DNA from: Solimonas terrae
Lineage (GTDB): Bacteria > Pseudomonadota > Gammaproteobacteria > Nevskiales > Nevskiaceae
DNA: 64,000 nt
Direction: 5' to 3'
Assembly: GCF_011067135.1 (NCBI RefSeq)
Contig: NZ_JAAMOW010000002.1
Location: forward strand, 1 to 64,000
Of this stretch, positions 29,653-37,945 are shown in pieces (within the stretch, counting starts at the first letter, position 1; each line of letters starts with the position of its first letter). Made by a program: the position numbers and the translations under genes. Below the pieces are notes generated by a model, which saw only the letters and a program-made list of their open reading frames with translations, ran no database searches and had not been told where the DNA came from.

Positions 29653-30326
29653 GCCGGGCCGTGCGCCACGTGCTGCTCGATCTCGACGGCACGCTGACCG
29701 ATTCCGAAGAAGGCATCGTGCGCAGCATGCGCCATGCGCTGCTGACAATGCAGAGGCCGGTGCCGGACGACGCTGCGCTGCGCCGCCTGATCGGTCCGCC
29801 GACGCATGAGACATTCCGGCGGTTGCTCGGCACTGACGACATGGGCTCGATCGACGAAGCCGTCCGACTGTACCGCGAGCGCTATGCGCGCGTCGGACTG
29901 TTCGAGAACCGGCTGTACCCGGGCGTGGCGGAAATGCTCGAAGCGCTGCGGATGCTCGACTGCACGCTGTTTCTCGCGACCTCGAAACCGATCGTTTATG
30001 CGCGTCGCATCGTCGCGCACTATGGCCTGACGGCACACTTTGCGGGACTCCACGGCGCCGAATTCGACGGCACGCGTGCCGACAAGACCGAACTGATCGG
30101 GCATCTGCTTGAAACCGAACGGCTCGATCCGGAGCACTGCCTGATGGTCGGCGATCGCAAGCACGACATCCTCGGCGCGCGCGCCAATGGCGTGCGCACC
30201 TGCAGCGCACGCTGGGGTTACGGCGAACCCGACGAGATTCGTGCCGCGGCGCCGGATTTCGAATGCTTCGCGGCAGGCGAACTGCCGACAGTGGTGCGCA
30301 TGCTGATCGCTCAGGCATCTTCATAG
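29649..30326 (+). CDS. HAD-family hydrolase (phosphoglycolate phosphatase-like)
   Basis: A 225-residue HAD phosphatase with a C1 helical cap. Motif I is VLLDLDGTLTDSE (nucleophile D11, D13), motif II LFLATSKP, and motif IV CLMVGDRKHDILGARANGV. Enzymes of this subclass remove phosphate from small metabolites such as phosphoglycolate. ATG 29649 overlaps the acvB stop as ATGA, making it the third gene of the mprF operon; whether it acts on a lipid-derived phosphate is unknown. Its 3' end overlaps the converging VOC gene by 16 nt. Confidence 0.9.
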   Translation: MSRAVRHVLLDLDGTLTDSEEGIVRSMRHALLTMQRPVPDDAALRRLIGPPTHETFRRLLGTDDMGSIDEAVRLYRERYARVGLFENRLYPGVAEMLEALRMLDCTLFLATSKPIVYARRIVAHYGLTAHFAGLHGAEFDGTRADKTELIGHLLETERLDPEHCLMVGDRKHDILGARANGVRTCSARWGYGEPDEIRAAAPDFECFAAGELPTVVRMLIAQASS

Positions 30327-30706
30327 AATTCCAGCGGCAGTCCATCGGGATCGGCGAAGAAGCAGAAGCGCCGGCCGGTGTATTCGTCGACGCGGATGTC
30401 TTCATGTGCGACGCCGTGTTCACGAAGCTGCGCGAGCGCCACGTCGAGGTCGGCGACGCGCAATGCCAGATGACGCAGGCCGATCGCCTCGGGCCGTGAC
30501 GGCCGCGGTGGCGCGTCGGGAAACGTGAACAGTTCCAGTTGCAAGCCGCCGGGGCCGCGCAGATCGAGCTTCCAGGAGCGCCGTGCGTCGCGATAGTGTT
30601 CGGCGATGATGTGCAGGCCCAGCACGTCGACATAGAAACGTTTCGCGCGCGCGTAGTCGCCGACGATCAGCGCGACGTGATGGATGCCGTCGATCACCGA
30701 GGGCAT
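30311..30706 (-). CDS. VOC-superfamily protein, glyoxalase I-like (GloA2/YaeR type)
   Basis: 131 residues forming one vicinal-oxygen-chelate domain: GIHHVALIVGDYARAKRFYV, then GLQLELFTFPDAPPRPSRPE, GLRHLALRVADLDVALAQL and a final FFADPDGLPLEFYE. The metal ligands of the family are seen as H9 (HHVALIV), E53 (LELF), H78 (LRHLAL) and the C-terminal E in LEFYE. YaeR-like proteins are of undetermined substrate. It is the last gene of a minus-strand set with the glycosyltransferase. Confidence 0.9.
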   Translation of the reverse strand: MPSVIDGIHHVALIVGDYARAKRFYVDVLGLHIIAEHYRDARRSWKLDLRGPGGLQLELFTFPDAPPRPSRPEAIGLRHLALRVADLDVALAQLREHGVAHEDIRVDEYTGRRFCFFADPDGLPLEFYEDA

Positions 30707-30858
30707 GCGGCATTCCCGAGCGTGCCGGTTCGCAGCGCCATCGCCCGGTCGCCGCGGCCGTTTTGTTCAGCCAGCCGCGCCATCGGCTCGAAGTCGTCCG
30801 GCGCCGCAATGAGAACCGGCAGATTGCCGTGGATGTCGGAGAGCAGGGAAAATTTCAT
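30694..30858 (-). CDS. Short ORF starting with a metallophosphoesterase-like motif (54 aa)
   Basis: ATG 30858 opens MKFSLLSDIHGNLPVL, which looks like the DxH start of calcineurin-type phosphoesterases. The frame ends after 54 codons (ending GTLGNAACPR) at a TGA inside the first codons of the VOC gene, a 13-nt overlap. None of the downstream GD/GNH metal motifs is present. It could be a truncated phosphoesterase, a small protein in its own right, or a coupling ORF for the VOC gene. It lies 51 nt after the glycosyltransferase stop. Confidence 0.45.
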   Translation of the reverse strand: MKFSLLSDIHGNLPVLIAAPDDFEPMARLAEQNGRGDRAMALRTGTLGNAACPR

Positions 30859-30909
30859 GTTCGTGCAAGGGCCGATTCCGATGATGGTGCTTGGCAGGTG
30901 CCGCCTGGC

Positions 30910-32367
30910 TTATCCGTCGTGCGCGGCAGTGTTGGCGAGCACGCCCTCACGGTTCTGCCGTGCCCATTGGCGACGTCCGCTCAGGAACGACCACCAACCC
31001 ATCACCGCGCCGCTGTGACGCAGCAGCTGAAACGAGAACGGCTCGGCGAGCGCAGCGAGCAGCGCAGCGCCCAGGCCGATGCGCCGGGTGTCTTGTACCC
31101 ACAAGCGGTACCAGCGCACCGACGCCATGTGAAAGGCCAGATCGATGGCGATCTTCGTGCCGATCACGGCGGATACCGGCAGCAGGATCTTGAACTGGCC
31201 GCCAACAAGATAGGCAAGCAGCAGCACGAAAGCGCTCAGGCCATAGAACGGCTGCAGCGTATCGACAGCCTTGATGGGCAGCATCAGCGTGCCGAGCTTG
31301 CCGTAAGTGTTGCTGCCGACCATCGCGCGATACCAGTACTGCGTCTGCAGGAAACCGCCGAACCAGCGTTGGCGCTGGCGCAGAAAAGCAGGCACGTTGT
31401 TCGGCGCGTCGGTGCGGGCCTGTGCGTCGCCGAGCACCCGGAATCGCCAATCCGTGGCGTGTACGCCGGCGTGACGACGCAAGCGATGCACGAGTTCGTA
31501 GTCCTCGACCAGGCAATCGGGGTCGAAGCCGCCGACGGCCAGCATTTCCCTGCGGCGGAACCCGGCGAAGGCTCCGGAGATCAGCAGCAGACTCTCGGCG
31601 CGCATCCAGGCATAGCGCGAAAGGAAGTTGCGAATGTATTCGTAGGTCTGGAACCACTGCAGGATCGACGCGCCGAACGAACGGCCGCAGATGGGCGTCA
31701 GCACGCCGGTGGCGGCGACGAGTTCGGGTTCGGTGCTGAATGCGTGACGAAAAGCGGCGACCGCGTCCGCGTCCAGCAGCGTGTCGGCGTCCACCGTGAG
31801 TACGACGTCGGTGTCCAGATGCAGCGCCGCCGCGTTCAGCGCGCGCGCCTTGCCGCCGTGCGCAACGCGTAGCCAACGCAGCGATGGATGCGCCGCCGCC
31901 GGCTCGCTCAGGGCATTCGCTGCCGGCATTTCGAGACCGTAGCGCTGGATGAGCAGCTCGGCAGTGCCATCGGTCGAACCGTCGTCCGCGATGACAATCC
32001 GATCCGGCGCATCGACCTGCTGCAGCAGTGCAGCAATCGTCAGCGGCAGCGCCGCCGCCTCGTTGTAGGCTGCGACGATGACGCCGAGGCTCACTGGCAG
32101 CGTATCTGCTGCCTGCGCCGGTGACTGCGCTGAGGTGCGGGCAAGGTGTCGCAGCTGCCAGCTGACGAACATCAGCAGCACCGTGTCATAGACGATGTAG
32201 GCAATGCCGACGGACCAGGCAAACACGCCGCCGAGCCTGAAAGCGGCCAGAATCAGCAGCAGCCACAGCATGAGCACGCAACCGTGGATCAACAGACTGC
32301 GCAGCGGCGTGGCGGGCGGCCGCAGGCGCGGCGAGGATTCCATCAGCGCGAGTGTGAGGGTGTCCAT
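30910..32367 (-). CDS. Membrane glycosyltransferase family 2
   Basis: 485 residues from ATG 32367 (a TTG at 32403 is in frame). Two N-terminal hydrophobic helices (about 25-70) precede a GT-A domain with SLGVIVAAYNEAAALPLTIA, the ADDGSTDGTAE nucleotide-sugar segment and DADTLLDADAV (DxD). The acceptor-side D is in DCLVEDYELVHR, and the QxxRW motif reads RQRQRWFGGF, followed by C-terminal helices. The QxxRW signature is typical of processive or membrane-linked GT2 enzymes such as cellulose, hyaluronan and poly-GlcNAc synthases. The product is unknown and no polysaccharide export genes are adjacent. Confidence 0.9.
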   Translation of the reverse strand: MDTLTLALMESSPRLRPPATPLRSLLIHGCVLMLWLLLILAAFRLGGVFAWSVGIAYIVYDTVLLMFVSWQLRHLARTSAQSPAQAADTLPVSLGVIVAAYNEAAALPLTIAALLQQVDAPDRIVIADDGSTDGTAELLIQRYGLEMPAANALSEPAAAHPSLRWLRVAHGGKARALNAAALHLDTDVVLTVDADTLLDADAVAAFRHAFSTEPELVAATGVLTPICGRSFGASILQWFQTYEYIRNFLSRYAWMRAESLLLISGAFAGFRRREMLAVGGFDPDCLVEDYELVHRLRRHAGVHATDWRFRVLGDAQARTDAPNNVPAFLRQRQRWFGGFLQTQYWYRAMVGSNTYGKLGTLMLPIKAVDTLQPFYGLSAFVLLLAYLVGGQFKILLPVSAVIGTKIAIDLAFHMASVRWYRLWVQDTRRIGLGAALLAALAEPFSFQLLRHSGAVMGWWSFLSGRRQWARQNREGVLANTAAHDG

Positions 32368-32474
32368 GACAGATCTGGATAGCAGGTTTCCAATCAAGTG
32401 CAATGGACATGCCGCCGCGGCAATGATCTCAGTTACGCGCTAGTGTTGCATCCAGATTCATTCGGCGTGCTTTC

Positions 32475-33050
32475 ATGTCCAAATCTTCATCGGTGCCGCC
32501 ATTGCGTTACACCCGCACGGCTGTCGTACTGCATTGGCTGATCGCGGCCTTGATGGTCGTCAACGTCAGCCTCGGTCTCCTGGCGCAGTGCCTGCCGGAC
32601 AAATGGGTCCGGCTGACGATCGACACGCACAAATCGGTCGGCATTACCGTGCTGGGGCTTGGCATGCTGCGCCTGTTGTGGCGCTTCGCACACACGCCGC
32701 CGCAGTACCCGGCACGCTACCGGACATGGGAGCGGCGCCTGTCGATGTTCGTGCACGGTTTGCTTTACACACTGATCTTTGTACTGCCGCTATCCGGCTG
32801 GGCGCACGATTCGGCGTGGAACGCCGCCGCTACACATCCGATGCGCCTGTTCGGCATCGTGCCCTGGCCGCGCATCGGCATCATCACGGCGCTTGAGCCG
32901 ACGCTCAAGGACTCTTTGCACACACTGTTCGGGCAATGGCATACCGTATTCGGCTATCTGCTCTACGCCGCCGTTGGCTTGCACGTCGCCGGCGCGCTGA
33001 AGCACCAGTTCGTCGACCGGGAACCGTTGCTGCGACGCATGGGTTGGTAG
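32475..33050 (+). CDS. Cytochrome b561
   Basis: A 191-residue inner-membrane dihaem cytochrome of the CybB type with four hydrophobic helices. Haem-ligand histidines sit in AVVLHWLIAALMVVN (helix 1), TIDTHKSVGITVLGL (helix 2) and YAAVGLHVAGALKHQFVDRE (helix 4). CybB in E. coli oxidises superoxide and passes electrons to ubiquinone. It stands alone between the glycosyltransferase operon (divergent) and the left border of the genomic island. Confidence 0.92.
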   Translation: MSKSSSVPPLRYTRTAVVLHWLIAALMVVNVSLGLLAQCLPDKWVRLTIDTHKSVGITVLGLGMLRLLWRFAHTPPQYPARYRTWERRLSMFVHGLLYTLIFVLPLSGWAHDSAWNAAATHPMRLFGIVPWPRIGIITALEPTLKDSLHTLFGQWHTVFGYLLYAAVGLHVAGALKHQFVDREPLLRRMGW

Positions 33051-33169
33051 CGTCCAGAGCGCACCGTGAACGCCCGGCCACGGAGGGCCGGGCCGGGTAA
33101 ATCGGGAAACGAGCCACGCCATGAATGGCACCACAACCGTGTCGTGGGTTCGAGGCCGCCACAACGCAA

Positions 33170-33194
33170 AAAACCTCGGCGAATGGCCGAGGGT
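33170..33194 (-). terminator. Intrinsic terminator just outside the island's left end
   Basis: A 7-bp stem (33174-33180 with 33186-33192). On the minus strand it is followed by a T6 run, so it acts on leftward transcripts. Since it lies about 12 nt beyond the tRNA-Val remnant at 33205-33220, it was probably the original terminator of tRNA-Val before the island inserted. From 33051 to 33169 I see no gene. Confidence 0.65.
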
Positions 33195-33204
33195 TCTTCC
33201 GGTG

Positions 33205-33220
33205 TTGGTAGGCGCGATTG
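33205..33220. repeat. Left direct repeat of the island (tRNA-Val 3'-end copy)
   Basis: The 16-bp sequence TTGGTAGGCGCGATTG is identical to 43104-43119, where it forms the 3' end (CCA, discriminator, acceptor strand and first T-arm bases) of the intact tRNA-Val. The flanking bases differ on both sides. This is the expected left attachment site of an element integrated at a tRNA 3' end. Confidence 0.85.
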
Positions 33221-33450
33221 CTACCTGAAGTACCGGTAATGTATTTGAATTAAAAGATAATATCGTCGCGCCGAATTGAGAGTTGGTGCGATAGTTGTGC
33301 GTTCGGTGCAGAGTATCCAGCCATTTTCAGAAAAGCCAAGCATTGCTGGTGCTGGGCACCTGAGTATTCTTTCCCGATTTGTCCGACGAACGGTCGCTGT
33401 GTGCGCAGGATGCTGTCGGCTTTTGCGCGGTCAGGGTGCAGGACAAGGGG

Positions 33451-36400
33451 CTAGCCTTGTGCGGCCCGCGCCGTCTCGGCTCGTTCCCGCAGCGCTTCGT
33501 ATAGTCGAGCCGGCCCGAGCAAGATGTCCTTGAGCCCCTGCCGCACTTTCTCCGAATCGAGTGCCTGCTTGCTCATGGCAGTGTGTGCGGACAGCGCGTC
33601 CATGATCGCGTTCATCAGCTCGGCATTGAGGTCCGGAGAGTTCGCGAATTGCTCCTTGGTGTTGCCCTTGGCCTGCGCGACGAGCAGTCCCGATTCGAGC
33701 AGCTTTCCCTTGATGACATTGTTCACATAAACGAGCTTGTCTTCATCCGTCAGCTCGCCCTCGAACAGGTCGTTGAGCTTGGCGATGATCTGGCTGAGAA
33801 ATACCTTCTCCGGCTCGCGTACCTCGCCGCCACCCGTGTCGGTCATCGGCCCCAGCTTTTCCGTCTCGCCCTTGTACAGGCTCAGTGTCTGTGCGCCTTG
33901 CGATTTGAGCTTATGGTGGGTCAGCACGACTTTCGACAGATCGACTCCGCTGCGTTCCCGGCCGAACTCCAGCAATGGCAACAGGCGTTTGAAGAAGATC
34001 GCGCGCTTCTCTAATGCCGTGTTGCCGTAGTCGAAGATCTGCGACAGGAAGGCGTAGACGCGGCCGAAGCCGCCAATATCGCGCCGGAACAGCTCCAGCG
34101 CCTCGATCTCGTTACGTGCCGATTGTTCGGCGTCGGCGTTCTTTGCGGTCTGGGCCGCTGCGAGCGCTTCCCGGGCCGCCTTGTGCCGCTTGAGTAACCG
34201 GTCGGCGACTGGTTCGATGGCAGCGGAAAGCTCGGCCTGCGATCGCGCATTCAACTCGGCGGTGACGACGCGCTCGACCTCCTGATCATCGTAGTACCCC
34301 TGCGCGTCGAGCTTGGCGCGCAGATCGTAGACGAGATTCGGATCAGTCACGTTCTCCAGCTCGGCCGTCTCGTGATAGGTCTTGAACGCGGCGAGAATCT
34401 CGAGCGGATCGTTGACGAAGTCGAGAATGTACGTTGTGTCCTTGCGCGGATAGGCGCGATTGAGGCGTGAGAGTGTCTGCACCGCCTGAATGCCTGCCAG
34501 TCGCTTGTCGACGTACATGCCGCACAGCAGCGGCTGATCGAACCCGGTCTGGAATTTGTTGGCGACCAGCAGAATCTGGTACTCGTCACTGGCGAAGGCC
34601 TGACGGATGTCGCGGCCCTTCAGATTCGGATTGAGCGTGGCCGAGTTCTCAGTGAACGGATCGGGTCCGGAATCCGGGTCTGTCACTTCTCCTGAAAATG
34701 CGACGAGCGTTCCCAGTCGATACTTCTGTGATGCAATGTAGCGATCGATCGCGAGCTTCCAGCGCACCGCTTCCTGGCGGCTACCCACAACCACCATCGC
34801 CTTCGCGTAGCCGTCGAGCAGCGGCGCGACGTTTTCGCGGAAGTGCTCGATGACGACCTGCACCTTCTGCGCGATGTTGTAGGGGTGCAGCTTGACCCAG
34901 CGCATCAAGCCTTTCATCGCCTGACTGCGCTCAATGGCTTTGTCGTCCAGTTCCTGCTCGCCGGTCGCCAGCTTGAAGGCAAGCTTGTACGGCGTGTAGT
35001 TCTTGAGAACGTCGAGGATGAAACCCTCCTCGATGGCCTGGCGCATCGAGTACACGTGAAACGGCGCCGGCAGGTTGGTGGCGCTGGCTGGCTGGTCCGG
35101 CAGGGGACGACGCCCGAACAGCTCCAGCGTCTTGGCCTTGGGTGTGGCTGTGAAGGCCACGTACGTGATGCCGCTCTCGGCTGCGCGCGCCGACATCTGC
35201 GCAGCGAGAATGTCCTCGTTACTGATCTCGCCGCCGTCGGCCAGCTCTTTCAGTTCCTCGGCCGACAGCACCTGCTTCAGCTTGGACGCCGCCTCGCCAG
35301 TTTGCGAGCTGTGCGCCTCATCGGCGATGACCGCGAAGCGCTTGCCCTGCGTGGCCGCCAGCTCCTGCACGGCGGCCAGTGCGAACGGAAACGTCTGGAT
35401 CGTGCAGACCACGATCTTCTTGTTGCCAGACAGCGCTTCCGCGAGCTGTGCGCTCTTGGAACCGTGCTCGTTCGTGATCGTCGCGACCACGCCGGTGGTG
35501 CGCTGGAAGTCGAAGATCGCTTCCTGAAGCTGCGAGTCCAGTACCGTGCGATCACTCACCACCAGCACGGTATCGAACAGCTTTTGGTGCCCGCCGTCGT
35601 GAAGGTCGGCGAGAAAATGCGCCGTCCAGGCAATGGAATTGGTCTTGCCGGAGCCGGCCGAATGCTGGATCAGGTACTTCTGGCCAGGGCCTTCTGCGCG
35701 CACCGCCTCAACTAACTTTCGCGTGGCATCGAGCTGGTGGTAGCGCGGAAAGATGATGGCCTCGATCTTCTTCTTGTCGTCGCGCGGGGTGACGAGATAG
35801 CGGCCTAGAATCTCCAGCCAGCTCTCGCGCGCCCAGACCTGCTCCCACAGATAAGCCGTGCGATGGCCGTTCGGGTTCACCGGGTTGCCGGCACCGCCAT
35901 GATCGCCCTTATTGAATGGCAGGAAGGTTGTGATCGGCCCAGCGAGCTTGGTGCACATCCGCACTTCACTGTTGCTGACGGCGAAATGCACCAGCGCACC
36001 GCGTGGAAACTCCAGCAGCGGTTCGGCTGCCGTCTGACCCTTCTGGCGGGGTTGCCGGTCGAAGCGATACTGATCGACGGCATCTTCGACGCTCTGCGTG
36101 AAGTCCGTCTTCAGCTCGACCGTGGCCACCGGAACGCCATTCAGAAACAGCACGAGGTCGATGCAGTTCTCGTTGTGCAGCGAATACTTCACCTGCCGCA
36201 CCACCCGCAACCGGTTGGCTTCATAGCGGGCCATGATCTCCGGGTTCATGCCCAGCGCCGGCTTGAACTGCGCCAATGTCAGCGGCTGCTTCAAACCGAT
36301 GATCTCGACACCGTGGCGCAATACGTCCAGCGCGCCGCGATCGTCCATTTGCTTGCGGATGCGATCGAGCAATACGGACTGCGCAGTGCCGCCGTGCGTC

Positions 36401-36579
36401 TTGCTCAAGGCCTCCCAGGCTTTCGGCTGCGAGGACTGCACCCAGGCGACGACATCGGCCGGAAACAGCGCACGGGCGCGGTCGTAGCCGGCGGCATCGC
36501 CTTCGGCGTAGAACCAGCCGTGTGCTGCGAGATGTGCGCAGACATCGTTCTCGAACTCGATTTCCTTGTGCAGGCTCAC
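33451..36579 (-). CDS. hsdR: Type I restriction endonuclease subunit R
   Basis: 1042 residues. The N-terminal nuclease domain has the PD-(D/E)xK core (IDLVLFLNGVPVATVELKTDF, ELK near 155). The SF2 translocase has Walker A HSAGSGKTNSIAW near 309, DEAH in VIADEAHSSQTGEA near 422 and motif III TYVAFTATPKAKTLELFGR; motif VI lies near ALQTLSRLNRAYP-like AVQTLSRLNRAYPRKD. A C-terminal helical region binds HsdM. HsdR cleaves unmethylated DNA after ATP-driven translocation. Start GTG 36579 with a G-rich ribosome-binding site; the gene is intact. It is separated from hsdMS by four other genes, an unusual order. Confidence 0.96.
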   Translation of the reverse strand: MSLHKEIEFENDVCAHLAAHGWFYAEGDAAGYDRARALFPADVVAWVQSSQPKAWEALSKTHGGTAQSVLLDRIRKQMDDRGALDVLRHGVEIIGLKQPLTLAQFKPALGMNPEIMARYEANRLRVVRQVKYSLHNENCIDLVLFLNGVPVATVELKTDFTQSVEDAVDQYRFDRQPRQKGQTAAEPLLEFPRGALVHFAVSNSEVRMCTKLAGPITTFLPFNKGDHGGAGNPVNPNGHRTAYLWEQVWARESWLEILGRYLVTPRDDKKKIEAIIFPRYHQLDATRKLVEAVRAEGPGQKYLIQHSAGSGKTNSIAWTAHFLADLHDGGHQKLFDTVLVVSDRTVLDSQLQEAIFDFQRTTGVVATITNEHGSKSAQLAEALSGNKKIVVCTIQTFPFALAAVQELAATQGKRFAVIADEAHSSQTGEAASKLKQVLSAEELKELADGGEISNEDILAAQMSARAAESGITYVAFTATPKAKTLELFGRRPLPDQPASATNLPAPFHVYSMRQAIEEGFILDVLKNYTPYKLAFKLATGEQELDDKAIERSQAMKGLMRWVKLHPYNIAQKVQVVIEHFRENVAPLLDGYAKAMVVVGSRQEAVRWKLAIDRYIASQKYRLGTLVAFSGEVTDPDSGPDPFTENSATLNPNLKGRDIRQAFASDEYQILLVANKFQTGFDQPLLCGMYVDKRLAGIQAVQTLSRLNRAYPRKDTTYILDFVNDPLEILAAFKTYHETAELENVTDPNLVYDLRAKLDAQGYYDDQEVERVVTAELNARSQAELSAAIEPVADRLLKRHKAAREALAAAQTAKNADAEQSARNEIEALELFRRDIGGFGRVYAFLSQIFDYGNTALEKRAIFFKRLLPLLEFGRERSGVDLSKVVLTHHKLKSQGAQTLSLYKGETEKLGPMTDTGGGEVREPEKVFLSQIIAKLNDLFEGELTDEDKLVYVNNVIKGKLLESGLLVAQAKGNTKEQFANSPDLNAELMNAIMDALSAHTAMSKQALDSEKVRQGLKDILLGPARLYEALRERAETARAAQG

Positions 36580-36763
36580 GTATTCCCCCCGTCTGCGCTG
36601 GCTGCGTCGCTCTGATCAATCGCCATCAAATAAACTGACAATCAGTACCAGATCATAACCCGCTGATTGCAAAGCTCTTGTCTTTGAGAATGCGGAAAAG
36701 GGCACCGGCCTGTACCGCTGGCTGATCAAAAAGCGCTGCTTCATCCCCGTGTGCCACGGCGGC

Positions 36764-36787
36764 GGAACAGCCCTGTTCCATTACAAT
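36764..36787 (+). promoter_or_regulatory. Palindromic operator and -10-like element before the toxin-antitoxin genes
   Basis: A perfect inverted repeat GGAACAG-CC-CTGTTCC (36764-36779) directly precedes a TACAAT -10-like hexamer (36782-36787). The antitoxin ATG follows at 36819. Type II antitoxins usually repress their own promoter through such palindromes. No clear -35 is seen, and the call is by inspection only. Confidence 0.5.
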
Positions 36788-36818
36788 GCCGCCAATTTCA
36801 CCGGAGCCCGCCTTCGAC

Positions 36819-37505
36819 ATGGCAAAGTCCGATATCCGCAGCCAGCCGGCCTACACCCTGGCCGAAGCCGCACGCTACCTCAAGGTGGCGCCGGCGACGC
36901 TGCGCGCGTGGTTTGTCGGTCGCTCGTATCCGGTCGGCAACGGCCAAGGCCATTTCCGGCCATTGATTAAGCCTGCCAAGACGCCGCCACCCACGCTGTC
37001 GTTCTGGAACTTGATCGAGGCTCACGTGCTGCGCTCGTTGCGCACCGATCATGGCGTTTCGATGGACGCCCTGCGCCGCGCCATCGAATACGCCCAGAAG
37101 AAACTCGGCAACGATCATCTGCTGCTCAGTCCGGAGCTTCGCACTGATGCCGGCAAGCTATTGCTTGCTCACTATGGCGAACTGATCGAACTTTCCGCTT
37201 CCGGACAGATCGCCATGCGTCGCACGTTCAACGAGCATCTGGCGCGCGTCGAATGGGACGGATGGAAATTCCCGGTGCGGCTGTATCCGTACATTTCGAG
37301 CGGTGTCGCCATTGCCGACAGGCGCCCCGTCGCCATTGCGGCCAATATCGCCTTCGGCCGCCCTGTGCTCGCGCGCGGCGGCATCACCACGGCCGCGATC
37401 GCAGAACGCATCGATGCGGGTGAGAGCATGGTCGACCTCGCCGAAGACTACGATCTGAGCGCTGATGAAATCGAGGAAGCCGTACTGTACGAGCGTGCTG
37501 CCTGA
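36819..37505 (+). CDS. DUF433-domain antitoxin with N-terminal helix-turn-helix
   Basis: 228 residues. The N-terminal HTH-like segment AYTLAEAARYLKVAPATLRA (MerR/excisionase style) is followed by a middle helical part. The C-terminal DUF433 domain carries ARGGITTAAIAERIDAGESM, VDLAEDYDLSADEIEEAVLYE. DUF433 (COG2442) proteins are paired with PIN-like DUF5615 proteins as predicted toxin-antitoxin modules. Start ATG 36819 is used because the in-frame ATG at 36786 overlaps the likely -10 element. The toxin gene follows 8 nt later. Confidence 0.85.
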   Translation: MAKSDIRSQPAYTLAEAARYLKVAPATLRAWFVGRSYPVGNGQGHFRPLIKPAKTPPPTLSFWNLIEAHVLRSLRTDHGVSMDALRRAIEYAQKKLGNDHLLLSPELRTDAGKLLLAHYGELIELSASGQIAMRRTFNEHLARVEWDGWKFPVRLYPYISSGVAIADRRPVAIAANIAFGRPVLARGGITTAAIAERIDAGESMVDLAEDYDLSADEIEEAVLYERAA

Positions 37506-37513
37506 GACGCAGC

Positions 37514-37945
37514 GTGAGTCCGGTTTTCTTCACCGACCGCAACCTCGGCAAGAAATTTCCCGACATCCTGCGCGCAGCCGGCCTCACGGTGGAGCGCCAC
37601 GCCGAACATTTCGCGCACGATTGCCCGGACGAGGACTGGCTGAAAGACATCGGCAAGAAAGGCTGGATCGCCGTCACACACGATGGTCGCATTCGCTACA
37701 AGCCCAATGAACTTGCGGCGGTCATGCATCATCGCGTCGCACTGCTCGTCGTCATCGGCGCCGCGCCGTATCCGCAACTGGCGCAGGCCTTCGTCGCCAC
37801 CGCGCCGCGCATCCTGAGCTTTGTGGGGCGGCACCGGCCGCCTTACATTGCCAAGGTTTATCGGGCGGCTGCCGACGAGGCGGAGAAGAATTCTGCGGCA
37901 CCTGGTCGCATTGAACTCTGGTATCCGACCACTTCGGTCAGCTAG
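37514..37945 (+). CDS. PIN-like (DUF5615-type) toxin, GTG start
   Basis: 143 residues. FFTDRNLGKKFPDILRAAGL gives the first acidic residue (about D8), DCPDEDWLKDIGKKGWIAVT the next cluster, and VTHDGRIRYKPNEL the conserved D of PIN-like nucleases (TxD). Predicted RNase toxin neutralised by the preceding DUF433 protein. Start is GTG 37514, 8 nt after the antitoxin stop. Its end overlaps the end of the converging GIY-YIG gene by 8 nt. Confidence 0.85.
   Translation: MSPVFFTDRNLGKKFPDILRAAGLTVERHAEHFAHDCPDEDWLKDIGKKGWIAVTHDGRIRYKPNELAAVMHHRVALLVVIGAAPYPQLAQAFVATAPRILSFVGRHRPPYIAKVYRAAADEAEKNSAAPGRIELWYPTTSVS

Noticed and set aside
33121-33169. tRNA-like stretch with GGGTTCGAGGCC (possible second tRNA remnant near the island)
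   Set aside because: The flanking bases do not form a T-stem or acceptor stem, so I could not support a tRNA or fragment.
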